Origin: CAVZOY01 sp963777095 | GTDB taxonomy: Bacteria; Actinomycetota; Actinomycetes; Mycobacteriales; Geodermatophilaceae | Assembly (NCBI GenBank): GCA_963777095.1 | Contig: CAVZOY010000006.1 | Span: 248,001 to 312,000 of the forward strand | Reading direction: 5' to 3' | DNA: 64,000 bases | Part shown: positions 35,078 to 44,105 of the stretch, in pieces | Position numbering within the stretch: the stretch's first letter is position 1 | How the letters are laid out: the number at the start of each line of letters is the position of its first letter | Program-made: the position numbers and the translations under genes | The notes under the pieces: model-generated | Seen by the model: only the letters and a program-made list of their open reading frames with translations | Told to the model about the DNA's origin: nothing | Databases searched by the model: none

Positions 35078-35740
35078 TCACCGGACGCGCCAGGCGCCGA
35101 TGCGCGCGAGACGGCGTCGTTGCTGGACGGCGGCGGCCGCGTCGCGGCCGGTGGCCCGGGTGTCGAGGCGGTCCGCGGCTCGCGCGCGGTGCTCGGTCGG
35201 GTTGTGGTCGTCGTACTTGAACTTGGCCGCGACGGCGGTCACGTGCAGACGCAGGCCGCGGATGCCGGGCAGCATCCGGCCGTAGGGCGGAGCTGCGACG
35301 GCGACGTCGGCGTGGTCGCCGGCGGGCTGGAAGTGGGCGAGCTGCCGAGCGAGCAGGTCGGCCTTGGCTGCCGGGTCGTCGACGATCTCGGCGCGGCAGC
35401 GGAGCTGGACGGCGGCGTAGTAGCTGGTGGGGACGCCGTCCTCGTCGGGGCCGCCTGCCTTCGCGCGCCACGTGGTCGGGATGTAGGCGTAGTCGTCGAC
35501 GACGGAAACGACGACCTCCGGGTCCGCCGCGATGTTCGCCCATACCGGATTCGGCCGGGCCAGGTGGATCAGCAGATCGGTGCCGGTGGACGTCCCGTCG
35601 ACGCTGAAGTGAGTCGGGACGACGGCCGGCGGCTGTCCGGGTAGGCCGTTGACGACGAGCTGGCCGAAGTCGTGGCCGTCGGCCAGCCAGTCGCGCCACT
35701 CCGCATCGTCGAGCGCGGCGTCCCAGGGGTGGATCAGCAC
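35078..35740 (-). CDS. PaiB-like FMN-binding split-barrel protein
   Basis: 220 aa. HPWDAALDDAEWRDWL at the N-terminus, VVPTHFSVDGTSTGTDLLIH, NPVWANIAADPEVVVSVV, DYAYIPTTWRA and VPTSYYAAVQLRC match the FMN-binding negative regulator / pyridoxamine-oxidase-like fold (PaiB, COG2808). The C-terminal quarter is Arg/Ala-rich and family-atypical. GTG 35740 overlaps the stop of the B3/B4 gene by seven bases, so these genes form one operon. Whether it is a repressor or a small-molecule reductase is unknown. Confidence 0.85.
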   Translation of the reverse strand: MLIHPWDAALDDAEWRDWLADGHDFGQLVVNGLPGQPPAVVPTHFSVDGTSTGTDLLIHLARPNPVWANIAADPEVVVSVVDDYAYIPTTWRAKAGGPDEDGVPTSYYAAVQLRCRAEIVDDPAAKADLLARQLAHFQPAGDHADVAVAAPPYGRMLPGIRGLRLHVTAVAAKFKYDDHNPTEHRARAADRLDTRATGRDAAAAVQQRRRLARIGAWRVR

Positions 35741-36483
35741 GGCGCGTCTCCGTCGGTGCGCCCGGGGCGCGTGAGCAGCCGCCGGTCGATGGTGGCGTCC
35801 GGGCTGAGGGCGAGCAGCGCGTCGGTCAGGGCGTCGGCCGCGGCGGAGACCGCGTCGTCGGTCACCGGGTCGAGCGCGTCCAGGATGAACACCGCCTTGC
35901 TGGTCCCGGTCGTGATCCGGGTACGAGTGCCCTGCCGCCAGTTCCAGCGACGGCAGGTGACCCCGACGTCATCGCGCCAGACGACCTCGCCCGCCTCCGG
36001 GTGCTCGACGACGGGCTCGCCGCCCGCGGTGGTGTCGAAGGGCTCGCTGCCGTCGGCTCGGACCAACTGGGGCGGTCCGGCGTAGGCGGCTCGGTCCTCG
36101 CCGCCGATCGGCAGCAGGTGGGCGAGGGAGACGGCGTTGTAGACGTCGGTGATCCGGTCGATGCGCGGCAGCCCGGCCGGGTCGATGCGGCGCAGCAGCG
36201 CCTCCACGCTGGGGCGGGTGCGTTGCGGCTTGGCGCCGAAGGCCCGGTAGGCCTCCCGCCATGCTGCCGGGTGCGGCAGGTGTTCCGGTGGCTGCCCGTC
36301 GAGCTGTCGCCGGGCGGTGGCCTCGGCGGCCGCGAGGACGCCCTCGCTGACCTCGTCGCTGGGGCCGCCGCGCAGACCGTCGGCGGTCAGCAGCACCGCC
36401 CGGTAGTCCGGGCGGAGGGCGTACACGGCGTCGTCGACCGTGGCGGCGGCGAGCCACTCACGGGGGTCGGGGCGAGGTGTCAC
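35734..36483 (-). CDS. B3/B4 (phenylalanyl-tRNA synthetase beta-like) domain protein
   Basis: 249 aa free-standing B3/B4 domain (COG3382). YRAVLLTADGLRGGPSDEVS, AWREAYRAFGAKPQRTRPSV, LLRRIDPAGLPRIDRITDVY and NAVSLAHLLPIGGED are characteristic. In PheRS this fold edits mischarged tRNA; the stand-alone proteins have no settled function. GTG 36483 overlaps the stop of the XRE-cupin gene (GTGA). Middle gene of a three-gene operon with XRE-cupin and PaiB. Confidence 0.85.
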   Translation of the reverse strand: MTPRPDPREWLAAATVDDAVYALRPDYRAVLLTADGLRGGPSDEVSEGVLAAAEATARRQLDGQPPEHLPHPAAWREAYRAFGAKPQRTRPSVEALLRRIDPAGLPRIDRITDVYNAVSLAHLLPIGGEDRAAYAGPPQLVRADGSEPFDTTAGGEPVVEHPEAGEVVWRDDVGVTCRRWNWRQGTRTRITTGTSKAVFILDALDPVTDDAVSAAADALTDALLALSPDATIDRRLLTRPGRTDGDAPC

Positions 36484-37070
36484 GAGCGGCCTCCGGTGAC
36501 ATGGGGCTGGAACACGGTGAGCGCGAAGCGGGCGGGCGTGGCGGCGTCGGCCGGTGTCGCGTAGCCGTGGGGGACGTCGCCGGCGAACGCCGCGGAGTCG
36601 CCGACGCCCAGGCGGTCGATGGCATCCCCGACCCGGAGGTCGACCTGGCCGTCCAGGACGAGCAGCAGCTCCCGGGTGCCCGCGCTGTGCGCCTCGGTGA
36701 CGTGCTCCTCCCCCGGCTGCAGGGTCCAGTCCCACAGCTCGACGACGTCCGGAGGCTCGGTGCCGGCGACCAGCAGCGCCTGTCCCCCGCGCGGGCCGCG
36801 CCACAACACCGGCGCCTTCCCCGCCGAGGTGACGGTCAGCCCCCGGGGTCGTTCCACGTCGACGAGGACCGGCAGTCCGACGCCCAACGCGTCGCTGATC
36901 CGCAGCAGGGTGGCGATGCTCGGGTTGCCGTCGCCGTGCTCGATGTTGATCAGCATGCGGCGGCTGACCCCGGAGCGGTCCGCCAACCCGTCGAGCGTCC
37001 AACCCCGGCTCGTGCGGTGGTACCGGACCCGCTCACCGATCAGCTCGTTGACCAGCACGGCTTGCGTCAT
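36480..37070 (-). CDS. XRE-family regulator with C-terminal cupin
   Basis: 196 aa. The N-terminal HTH_3 domain (RVRYHRTSRGWTLDGLADRS, GVSRRMLINIEHGDGNPSIA) is followed by a cupin_2 domain (LQPGEEHVTEAHSAGTRELL, GQVDLRVGDAIDRLGVGD, GDVPHGYATP). The ATG at 37070 is favoured over the GTG at 37076 because AGGAGG sits five to six bases before it. The cupin probably binds the inducer. Likely autoregulates the operon and the divergent PLP enzyme through the repeat at 37102-37117. Confidence 0.9.
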   Translation of the reverse strand: MTQAVLVNELIGERVRYHRTSRGWTLDGLADRSGVSRRMLINIEHGDGNPSIATLLRISDALGVGLPVLVDVERPRGLTVTSAGKAPVLWRGPRGGQALLVAGTEPPDVVELWDWTLQPGEEHVTEAHSAGTRELLLVLDGQVDLRVGDAIDRLGVGDSAAFAGDVPHGYATPADAATPARFALTVFQPHVTGGRS

Positions 37071-37101
37071 GCCCACCTCCTCGGTCTACGCTGCCTCATC
37101 G

Positions 37102-37117
37102 AGTGCAACATAGTGCA
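37102..37117. promoter_or_regulatory. Candidate XRE operator, AGTGCA direct repeat
   Basis: AGTGCA at 37102 and again at 37112, ten bases apart (AGTGCAACATAGTGCA), in the 64-base gap between the divergent XRE-cupin and PLP genes. It also contains a TATGTT/CATAGT-like -10 for either strand. One-turn direct repeats fit a small HTH regulator. Confidence 0.5.
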
Positions 37118-37134
37118 TCAAGGAATGAGGGGGC

Positions 37135-38301
37135 ATGTCCGTGCAGCCCATCGGGCCGACCGGCCTGCGGATGGAGACGCGCTTGGCCGTCCTGGGCCGC
37201 GGTGTCCACCGGCCCGGGCAGCCGCTCAACGTCCCGATCGTCCCCGCGTCGAACTTCCGGGCCGCCCCCGACGGGGCGGCAGGGCGGGAGTACGCCCGCG
37301 ATGACGGCACGTCCGGCTGGGAGGCGTTCGAGGAGCTGATCGGCGACCTGGAGGGCGGTCCTGCGGTCTGCTTCTCCTCGGGGATGGCGGCGATCGCCGC
37401 GGTGCTCGAGCTGTTGCCCGTCGGTGCCCGCGTGATCGCGCCCCGGGACAGCTACACCGGCCTGCGTGCCCTGCTCGAGGACGGCGCTGCTGGCGGCGAC
37501 CGCTGGACGGTGCGCACCGTGGACATGACGCGCGACGACGAGCTCGCCGCCGCCGTCCGGGACGCGGACCTGGTGTGGCTGGAGACCCCCAGCAACCCGC
37601 TGCTCGACGTCGTCGACATCGCCGAGGTCGCCACGGCCGCCGCCGCGGCCGGCGCGCTGGTCGCGGTGGACAACACCTTCGCCACCCCGCTGCTGCAGAA
37701 CCCGCTGTCCCTGGGCGCGGACTTCGTCGTGCACAGCGCGACCAAGTTCATCGGCGGCCACTCCGACCTGCTCCTCGGCGCGGTCGTGTGCCGCCGCCCG
37801 GAGGACCACGCGCGCCTCGTCCGCCGCCGCCAGGTCGCCGGCGCCACCCCCGGTGCACTCGAGTGCTTCCTCGCGCTGCGCGGCGCGCGCACCCTCGCGG
37901 TGCGGCTGCGCCAGGCCCAGGAGTCGGCCGGCGAGCTCGCACGCCGGCTCGCGGCACACCCGGCGGTCGGACGGGTCCGCTACCCGGGGCTGTCCGGCGA
38001 TCCCCACCACGCCCGCGCCGCCCGCCAGATGCGCGGGTTCGGCGCCGTGCTGGCCTTCGAGGTCGGGGACGCCGACATCGCCGACGCCATCTGCGCACGG
38101 GTCCGGGTCGTCGCGCACGCCACCAGCGTCGGCGGGGTGGAGTCCACCATCGAGCGGCGGGCCAAGCTCCCTGGCCAGGAGCACGTGCCTGGCGGCCTGC
38201 TCCGGGTCAGCGTCGGCTGCGAGCACGTCGAGGACCTGTGGTCCGACCTCACCGCAGCGTTGGATGCCGTCGCGCCTCCCGCCGGCCCCTCTACGACCTG
38301 A
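37135..38301 (+). CDS. Cys/Met metabolism PLP-dependent enzyme (cystathionine gamma-synthase/lyase family)
   Basis: 388 aa fold-type I PLP enzyme. PLP Lys lies in HSATKFIGGHSD, with VWLETPSNPLLDVVDI and FSSGMAAIAAVLELLPVGAR; substrate-site VGGVESTIERRAKL is near the C-terminus. The family acts in trans-sulfuration or methionine gamma-lysis; sequence alone does not separate synthase from lyase. ATG 37135 has GAGGGGGC just upstream. Divergent from the XRE-cupin/B3-B4/PaiB operon, suggesting common control and possible amino-acid detoxification (inference). Confidence 0.88.
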   Translation: MSVQPIGPTGLRMETRLAVLGRGVHRPGQPLNVPIVPASNFRAAPDGAAGREYARDDGTSGWEAFEELIGDLEGGPAVCFSSGMAAIAAVLELLPVGARVIAPRDSYTGLRALLEDGAAGGDRWTVRTVDMTRDDELAAAVRDADLVWLETPSNPLLDVVDIAEVATAAAAAGALVAVDNTFATPLLQNPLSLGADFVVHSATKFIGGHSDLLLGAVVCRRPEDHARLVRRRQVAGATPGALECFLALRGARTLAVRLRQAQESAGELARRLAAHPAVGRVRYPGLSGDPHHARAARQMRGFGAVLAFEVGDADIADAICARVRVVAHATSVGGVESTIERRAKLPGQEHVPGGLLRVSVGCEHVEDLWSDLTAALDAVAPPAGPSTT

Positions 38302-38304
38302 CCG

Positions 38305-39039
38305 TCAGGCGGCGTCGGTACCGGCCGCGGACTCCCCCGCCGTGCGGCGACCGCGGACGAACGGAGTCGGGTCGCGGTCGAGCACGGGGCCCGTGGTCAG
38401 CCACCGCAGGAACCCGTCGGGGTCGCGGCGCTCGAGCTCGTCGAGGGTCTCCTGCCGGCGCCGCACGATCGCCGTCCGCGCCGCGGGTGCCATCCGCCCC
38501 GCCAGCGCGGTCGTCGACTCCAGCCACTCGCGTCCGAGCTCCTCGGTGCTCAGTGCGGTCACCGGGGGCAGGTCCGCCGGGCCCGTCGCCGCCGGGTGCC
38601 GGCGGGGTGCGGCCGGGTGCATCCCCGTCACCGGGGCGGCGACGTTGCCGAACGACGTCGGTCGCGGGGCGGGAGCGGCGTTCGTCGGTCCGTCCTTGGG
38701 GGTCCGCGCGACCCACACGCCGATCGCCACGAACGCGGCGACGCCGGCCAGCGCCGCCGCGGCCACCCCGCCGGCCAGCACGGACGCGCCCGACAGGACC
38801 AGGAGCACGCCGACGGTCCACGCCGCGGCGAGGACGGCGGTCTCGGTGCTGGACCGCCGGTTGGGTGCCGTCCCCTCGCGTGCGGTTCCCCAGCCGAGGC
38901 AGGCGGCCAGCGCACCGGCCACGGCGACCGCGACCAGTCCGGGGCCGCGCAGCGCCAGGCCGCCGACCACGGCGACGAGCCCCGCGGCGGTCAGCCCGAC
39001 GACGACGAGCGGACCCTGGATGCGACGACGGTGGGGCAC
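38305..39039 (-). CDS. Hypothetical membrane protein
   Basis: 244 aa. Four hydrophobic helices occur in the first 125 residues, in two pairs (PLVVVGLTAAGLVAVVGGLA, LVAVAVAGALAACLGWG; AVLAAAWTVGVLLVLSGASV, GVAAAALAGVAAFVAIGVWV). They are followed by a cytoplasmic tail with ALSTEELGREWLESTTALAG and RRRQETLDELERRDPDGFLR. That helical tail motif recurs in actinobacterial unknown proteins. GTG 39039 with GAGGAGA six bases upstream. Function unknown. Confidence 0.7.
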   Translation of the reverse strand: MPHRRRIQGPLVVVGLTAAGLVAVVGGLALRGPGLVAVAVAGALAACLGWGTAREGTAPNRRSSTETAVLAAAWTVGVLLVLSGASVLAGGVAAAALAGVAAFVAIGVWVARTPKDGPTNAAPAPRPTSFGNVAAPVTGMHPAAPRRHPAATGPADLPPVTALSTEELGREWLESTTALAGRMAPAARTAIVRRRQETLDELERRDPDGFLRWLTTGPVLDRDPTPFVRGRRTAGESAAGTDAA

Positions 39040-39282
39040 GGGACATCTCCTCGGCAGAAGCGACTCGATCGACCGGTGGTGCGCCTGGCCGGTCGGCGTT
39101 CCCGCCGTCCCCCGTCCACCCGTCGGGACGCCACTACCCCGCACGCCCTCCGGTTGCACACCGTCCATCGACTCTTCGTTCCGAAGGGTGAGTTCGGATG
39201 CCCCGGGGGTCTTCCGGTGACCGCCGGACGGGAGCACCCTGGTCACAGCGGGGGACGCAGAGATGCTCCGTGGAGGTGCACC

Positions 39283-40209
39283 GTGCCGATGTCGACGCCG
39301 ACCGCTCCTACCGGTCCGGGAGAGGGCTCCGGCCCGTCCTCGGAACCGGAGCTGCACCCGCCGGGCGAGGGCGACCCCCCGGCGCGCGCGGTGCTGGTAG
39401 GCGTCGACGGCGGCGAGTGCGCCCTGGCCGCCGTCCGCTGGGCGGCCGAGGAGGCGCAGCGGCGGAACGTGACGCTGCGCATCGTGCACGCCGCGCCCTA
39501 CGTGGGCCGGCAGAACGAGTCCGGCGCCCGATCACCGGAGATGCACCGGGCACGCCGCATCACGGGGCAGGGCTACACGGTCGCTCGGCACACCGCCGCG
39601 GGCGTGCGCGCCGAGACCGAGGTGGTCCCCGGCGAACCGACTCGGGTGCTGCTCGCCGAGGCCCCGGACGCCGACCTGGTCGTGCTGGGCATCGCGACGA
39701 CCGGGGCGATCGACGAACTGATCGCCGCACCCGTGGCCCAGCGCGTGGCCGCCCACTCGGGCACCCCCGTGGTCGTCGTCCCCCGGTCGCGTACGCCCGT
39801 GCCGGACGACCGTCCGGTCGCCGCCGTCCTCGGCCTCGGCGACCCGGAGGACGACGAACCCGTCGTCGAGTTCGCCGCCGCGATGGCGCGGCGTTCCGGT
39901 GCGCCGCTGCTGGTGGCGCGGCCGCACGGACGCCGGGCCGGCGTCGCGGAGACCGACTGGGCGGACCGGTACTCCGACCTCGACGTCGACGTGCAGGACG
40001 TTCCCGGCGGAACACCGCACGACCTGCTCAAGGCCGTCTGTCCCACGCCTCTGATGGTGCTGAGCGCCGGGCACGGCAACCTGCTGCACCGCTCGCTCGA
40101 CGGGGCGCACCGCTACTTCCTGCGGCACTGCACGTCGCCGATGGCGCTGATCCCGCCCGTGCGCCGGGCGGACGCCGACCCGCGCGAGGAGGTCGTCGCC
40201 GTCGGCTGA
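39283..40209 (+). CDS. Universal stress protein family (tandem UspA)
   Basis: 308 aa. After a Pro-rich leader the first UspA domain begins RAVLVGVDGGECALAAVRWA and closes with SGTPVVVVPRS; the second, more divergent, runs from VAAVLGLGDPEDDEPVVEFA to CTSPMALIPPV. The ATP-binding G-2x-G-9x-G(S/T) loop is only partly recognisable. GTG 39283 follows GGAGG six bases upstream, deciding the start. Single gene; the 243-base upstream gap to the divergent membrane-protein gene holds both promoters. Confidence 0.87.
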   Translation: MPMSTPTAPTGPGEGSGPSSEPELHPPGEGDPPARAVLVGVDGGECALAAVRWAAEEAQRRNVTLRIVHAAPYVGRQNESGARSPEMHRARRITGQGYTVARHTAAGVRAETEVVPGEPTRVLLAEAPDADLVVLGIATTGAIDELIAAPVAQRVAAHSGTPVVVVPRSRTPVPDDRPVAAVLGLGDPEDDEPVVEFAAAMARRSGAPLLVARPHGRRAGVAETDWADRYSDLDVDVQDVPGGTPHDLLKAVCPTPLMVLSAGHGNLLHRSLDGAHRYFLRHCTSPMALIPPVRRADADPREEVVAVG

Positions 40210-40340
40210 CCGGCGCCTCCGGGGGAGGATGGCGATCGTCCAGAGATCTCACAGGTGTCCCTCAGCGCGGGGCCAGCGGCGGCACGCACAGTGGTGTCCG
40301 ACGGCGCGGCCGGACGGTCGCGCGGGAGGAGGCACCAGCA

Positions 40341-41695
40341 GTGAGCGAGCAGCAACGTCCCGGCGACGTCCCGCACCCCCAGCCCACCGCGTCGGGCCCG
40401 GCGGTCCCGCCGGCCCCTCTGGCGGAGGAGCGCGCGGCGACGGCTCCGCAGCCCACCGGCTGGCCGTCGTCCCCCTGGTCCGGCGCACCGGCCGCCGCTC
40501 ATCCCGGTAACCCCTACGGCGGGACGGCGTACGGCCCGGCCTACGGCACCGCTCCGCACGCAGGCACCGCGACCGCCTACGCCCCGGCGGGACCCGCGCC
40601 GCGGCGGGCCGGCCGCTGGCGCCTCGGCGTGGCCGGCCTCGTGGCGGGTGCGCTCATCGGCGGCGGCGCGGGGGCGGGGACCGCGGTGCTGATGGACGAC
40701 GACGCCTCGACCACGGCGTCGCCGACGTCCGGCCAGCAGGTCGTCATCACCGATCCGGAGACGGCCACGACCGCGACCGCGGCCGCGGCCAAGGCGGCGC
40801 CGAGCGTCGTGACGATCTACGTGTCCGGCTCCTCGGGTTCGGGCAGCGGGTCCGGCGTCGTCCTGACCGACGACGGCTACGTGCTGACCAACAACCACGT
40901 CGTCGCCGAGCCCGGCAGCGGCGCGGCCGTGCAGGTCCGCACCGCCGACGGCACGCTGTACGACGCCGAGATCGTCGGCACCGACCCCTCCGCCGACGTC
41001 GCCGTGGTGAAGCTGGAGGGTGCCTCCGGGCTCACGCCGGCAACCTTCGCCGACTCCGACGACGTGCAGGTCGGCGACGTGGCGGTGGCGATCGGCGCAC
41101 CGCTCGGCCTGTCCAACACCGTCACCGACGGCATCGTCAGCGCGACCAACCGCGCGGTGAACCTGGGCTCGACCGGCGACGACAACACCGTCATCGACGC
41201 GATCCAGACCGACGCGGCGATCAACCCCGGCAACTCCGGCGGCGCCCTGGTCAACGGGGCCGGCGAGGTGATCGGCGTGAACACGGCCATCGCCTCGCGT
41301 CGCAGGCGCGACCCAGGGCAGCGACCAGAGCGGCAACATCGGCGTCGGCTTCGCCATCCCGGGCAACAGCGCCAAGCGGATCGCCACCGAGCTGATCGAG
41401 GACGGCGAGGCGCAGCGCGCCCTCCTGGGGGTCAGCGCCACCACCGAGGCCGAGAACGGCTCCGCCATCGGTGCCGGCGCCCGGGTGGTGTCCATCCAGT
41501 CCGGCAGCCCCGCGGCCGACGCCGGCCTGCAGGCCGGGGACGTCGTGACGGCGATCGACGACCGGCCGGTGACCAGCTCGACCGAGCTGACCGCCGCCGT
41601 CCGCAGCCGCCAGCCCGGTGACGAGGTCGGCCTGACCGTCCGCGCGGAACGGCGAGACGCGGACCGTCGAGGTCACGCTCGGCTCGACGAGCTGA
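40341..41695 (+). CDS. HtrA/DegP-like S1C serine protease with PDZ domain (two +1 frameshifts)
   Basis: About 450 aa after ignoring extra bases near 41298 (TCGCGTCGC) and 41644 (CGCGCGGAAC). Pro/Ala-rich cytoplasmic leader, one transmembrane helix (WRLGVAGLVAGALIGGGAGA), then a trypsin-like domain with His in TNNHVVAEP, Asp in DPSADVAVVKL and Ser in INPGNSGGAL. A PDZ domain follows (VVSIQSGSPAADAGLQAGDV). The corrected C-terminus reads LTVRRNGETRTVEVTLGSTS. GTG 40341 follows GGGAGGAGG. Extracytoplasmic protein quality control is expected from the family. Confidence 0.83.
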
Positions 41696-41706
41696 CCCGG
41701 TCCGAC

Positions 41707-41749
41707 CAGCGCGCCGCGGCACCGCTCCTTCCGGTGCCGCGGCGCGCTG
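41707..41749. terminator. Rho-independent-type hairpin after protease gene
   Basis: CAGCGCGCCGCGGCACCG (41707-41724) pairs perfectly over 18 bp with 41732-41749 around a 7-base loop. No T-run, as usual for this GC content. Confidence 0.85.
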
Positions 41750-41800
41750 CCGTCCGCGGCGGCGGGCGGGAGGCGCGGAGTGGTCTTTAGGCTCGGTCGG

Positions 41801-43081
41801 GTGCCGCCGTCCGTTCCGACCGCTCCCCTGCCCGCTGCGCTCGACGACCCGGAGCGCGCCCGCGACCTCGCGAGGATGAAGCGGCTGGCCACCGGCCTGT
41901 TCCTGGTGGCCGCGGCCGTGTTCCTCGCCTGCGTGCTGCTCGGCCGGGACGCCGGTGCCTGGGTCGGCTACGTCCGGGCCACCGCCGAGGCGTCCATGGT
42001 GGGCGCCCTGGCCGACTGGTTCGCCGTCACCGCGCTGTTCCGGCACCCGCTGGGGGTGCCGATCCCGCACACCGCGATCATCCCGCGCAAGAAGGACCAG
42101 ATCGGCGCCTCCCTCGGCGCCTTCGTGCAGACCCACTTCCTGACCCGCGAGGTCGTCGAGCACACGGTCGACGCCGCCGACGTCCCGGGCCGGCTGGGGG
42201 CGCTGCTGGCCGCCCCCGGACGTGCCGAGCGGCTGGCCGGGGACGCCGCCGTCGCGCTGCAGGGCCTCGGTGACGTGCTCCGCGACGAGGACGTGCAGCC
42301 CGCGGTCGCCGCGCTGGTCGACCGCAAACTGCACGGGACGCCGGCCGCGCCGGTGCTGGCCCGCGTCATCGAGCTCGTCGTCGAGGGCGATCGGCACCAG
42401 GAGGTGCTGTCGGCGGCACTGCGCGGGCTGGCCCGCTTCCTGTCCGAGAACCGGGTGGTGTTCCGCGCGCGCATGGGGGACGCGTCACCGGTGTGGGTGC
42501 CCGACTGGGTGGACGACCGGGTCTTCGACCGGGCGTTCCAGGGCGTGCTCGAGTTCCTCGACGACGTGGGCCACGACTCCCGGCACGAGCTGCGCCGGTC
42601 CTACGACGCGCGGCTCAAGGCGTACGTGCACGCGCTGCGCACCGACCCGGCGACCGCGGCACGGGCGGAGGAGTTCAAGAAGGAGCTGATCGAGCACCCC
42701 GCCGTGCGCGCGTGGTCGGCGTCGCTGTGGACGAACGCCAAGAACGCCGTGCTCGACGCCGCGGCGGACCCGGACAGCGAGCTGCGCACCCGCGTGGCCG
42801 GGATGATCCGCGACGTCGCCGACCGGCTGCAGACCGACCCGGTGCTGCGGGAGCTGGTGCAGCGGCAGGGCCGCCGCGCCGCCGGCTACCTGGCCGAGCG
42901 GTTCGCCGGCGACCTGGCGGCCCTGGTCAGCTCGACCGTCGCGCGCTGGGACACCGACGAGACCAGCCGGCGGATCGAGCTGCAGGTGGGCCGCGACCTG
43001 CAGTTCATCCGGATCAACGGCACCGTCGTCGGCGGGCTCGCCGGGCTGGTGATCTACACGATCGCCCAGCTGCTCGGCTGA
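41801..43081 (+). CDS. DUF445 membrane protein
   Basis: 426 aa. An N-terminal helix (GLFLVAAAVFLACVLLG) and the DUF445 signature VRATAEASMVGALADWFAVT, ALFRHPLGVPIPHTAIIPRK open the protein. A long helical stretch follows and a C-terminal membrane helix (VVGGLAGLVIYTIAQLL) closes it. Full length. Function unknown, envelope located. GTG 41801 is used; the frame is open 21 bases further upstream without a better start. Convergent with rlmB. Confidence 0.88.
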   Translation: MPPSVPTAPLPAALDDPERARDLARMKRLATGLFLVAAAVFLACVLLGRDAGAWVGYVRATAEASMVGALADWFAVTALFRHPLGVPIPHTAIIPRKKDQIGASLGAFVQTHFLTREVVEHTVDAADVPGRLGALLAAPGRAERLAGDAAVALQGLGDVLRDEDVQPAVAALVDRKLHGTPAAPVLARVIELVVEGDRHQEVLSAALRGLARFLSENRVVFRARMGDASPVWVPDWVDDRVFDRAFQGVLEFLDDVGHDSRHELRRSYDARLKAYVHALRTDPATAARAEEFKKELIEHPAVRAWSASLWTNAKNAVLDAAADPDSELRTRVAGMIRDVADRLQTDPVLRELVQRQGRRAAGYLAERFAGDLAALVSSTVARWDTDETSRRIELQVGRDLQFIRINGTVVGGLAGLVIYTIAQLLG

Positions 43082-43142
43082 CGATGTTGATCAGTGCTGA
43101 TCGTGGCACGAGTAGCCAGAGCCCTGACAGGCTGACACGACG

Positions 43143-44105
43143 TCAGCGGCGGGCTGCGGCCACCTGGTAGAGCGCGATGCCGGCGGCGACGCTGACGTTC
43201 AGCGACTCGGTCTCCCGCGAGATCGGGATGCGGACGACGACGTCGCATCGCTCGCGGACGAGCCGGGACAGCCCCGACCCCTCCGCCCCGACGACGAGGG
43301 CCACCGCATCGGCGAACCCGTCGTACTCGTGCAGGTCGACGTCGCCGTCGCCGGCCAGGCCCACGGTCTGCAGGCCGGCGTCCTGGTACGAGCCCAGGGC
43401 CCGGGCCAGGTTGACCGCGCGGGCGACCCTCAGGCGCGCGGCGGCCCCGGCGCTGGTGCGCCAGGCCGACGCCGTCATCCCCACCGATCGGCGCTGCGGC
43501 ACGACCACGCCGTGGGCGTCGAACGCAGCCGCCGACCGGACGACCGCGCCCAGGTTGCGCGGGTCGGTCACGCCGTCCATCGCGACGATGAGCGGCGGCC
43601 GGCCGGAGTCGCGAGCCGCGTCGAGCAGGTCGTCGGGGTGCGCGTAGTTGTACGGCGGCACCTGCAGCCCGACGCCCTGGTGCAGCGCGCCGTTGGACAT
43701 CCGGTCGAACTCGCCCTTGCCCACCTCGAGCAGCGGCAACCCGCGGTCGGCGGCCAGCCCGATCGCCTCGGTGATCCGCTCGTCGGTGCCGCCGCGGGTC
43801 GTGTCCCCGACGACCACGTACAGCGCCATCGCCGGGATCTCCGCGCGCAGCGCCTCGACGACCGGGTTGCGGCCGAGCAGCAGCTCCGGCGTCTCCTCGG
43901 CCCGCTGCCGGGCGCGGGCCCGGTCGGCCCGCTGGCGGGTCTGGGCGGCCGCCTTGCGCTGGGCCGGGTGACCGGTGCGCTGCTCGGCCGGCGGAGTGGC
44001 GCCGCGGCCGGCGAGCGAGCGGCGGTTCTTGCCGCCGGTGCCCGCGCTGGCGACCTTCTTGCCCTCGCCGCTGCGGCGGCCGCGCCGCTGGCTGTTGCCG
44101 GCCAT
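43143..44105 (-). CDS. rlmB: 23S rRNA (guanosine-2'-O)-methyltransferase RlmB (TrmH/SpoU family)
   Basis: 320 aa. The basic N-terminal 75 residues are disordered in style. The substrate-binding domain (LLLGRNPVVEALRAEIPA) is followed by the SPOUT knot with VTDPRNLGAVVRSAAAFDAH, ALVVGAEGSGLSRLVRE and IPISRETESLNVSVAAGIAL. These are motifs 1-3 of the family. It methylates the 2'-OH of a 23S rRNA guanosine. The ATG overlaps the cysS stop by one base (TGATG), and the pair matches M. tuberculosis Rv3579c/Rv3580c. Confidence 0.93.
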   Translation of the reverse strand: MAGNSQRRGRRSGEGKKVASAGTGGKNRRSLAGRGATPPAEQRTGHPAQRKAAAQTRQRADRARARQRAEETPELLLGRNPVVEALRAEIPAMALYVVVGDTTRGGTDERITEAIGLAADRGLPLLEVGKGEFDRMSNGALHQGVGLQVPPYNYAHPDDLLDAARDSGRPPLIVAMDGVTDPRNLGAVVRSAAAFDAHGVVVPQRRSVGMTASAWRTSAGAAARLRVARAVNLARALGSYQDAGLQTVGLAGDGDVDLHEYDGFADAVALVVGAEGSGLSRLVRERCDVVVRIPISRETESLNVSVAAGIALYQVAAARR

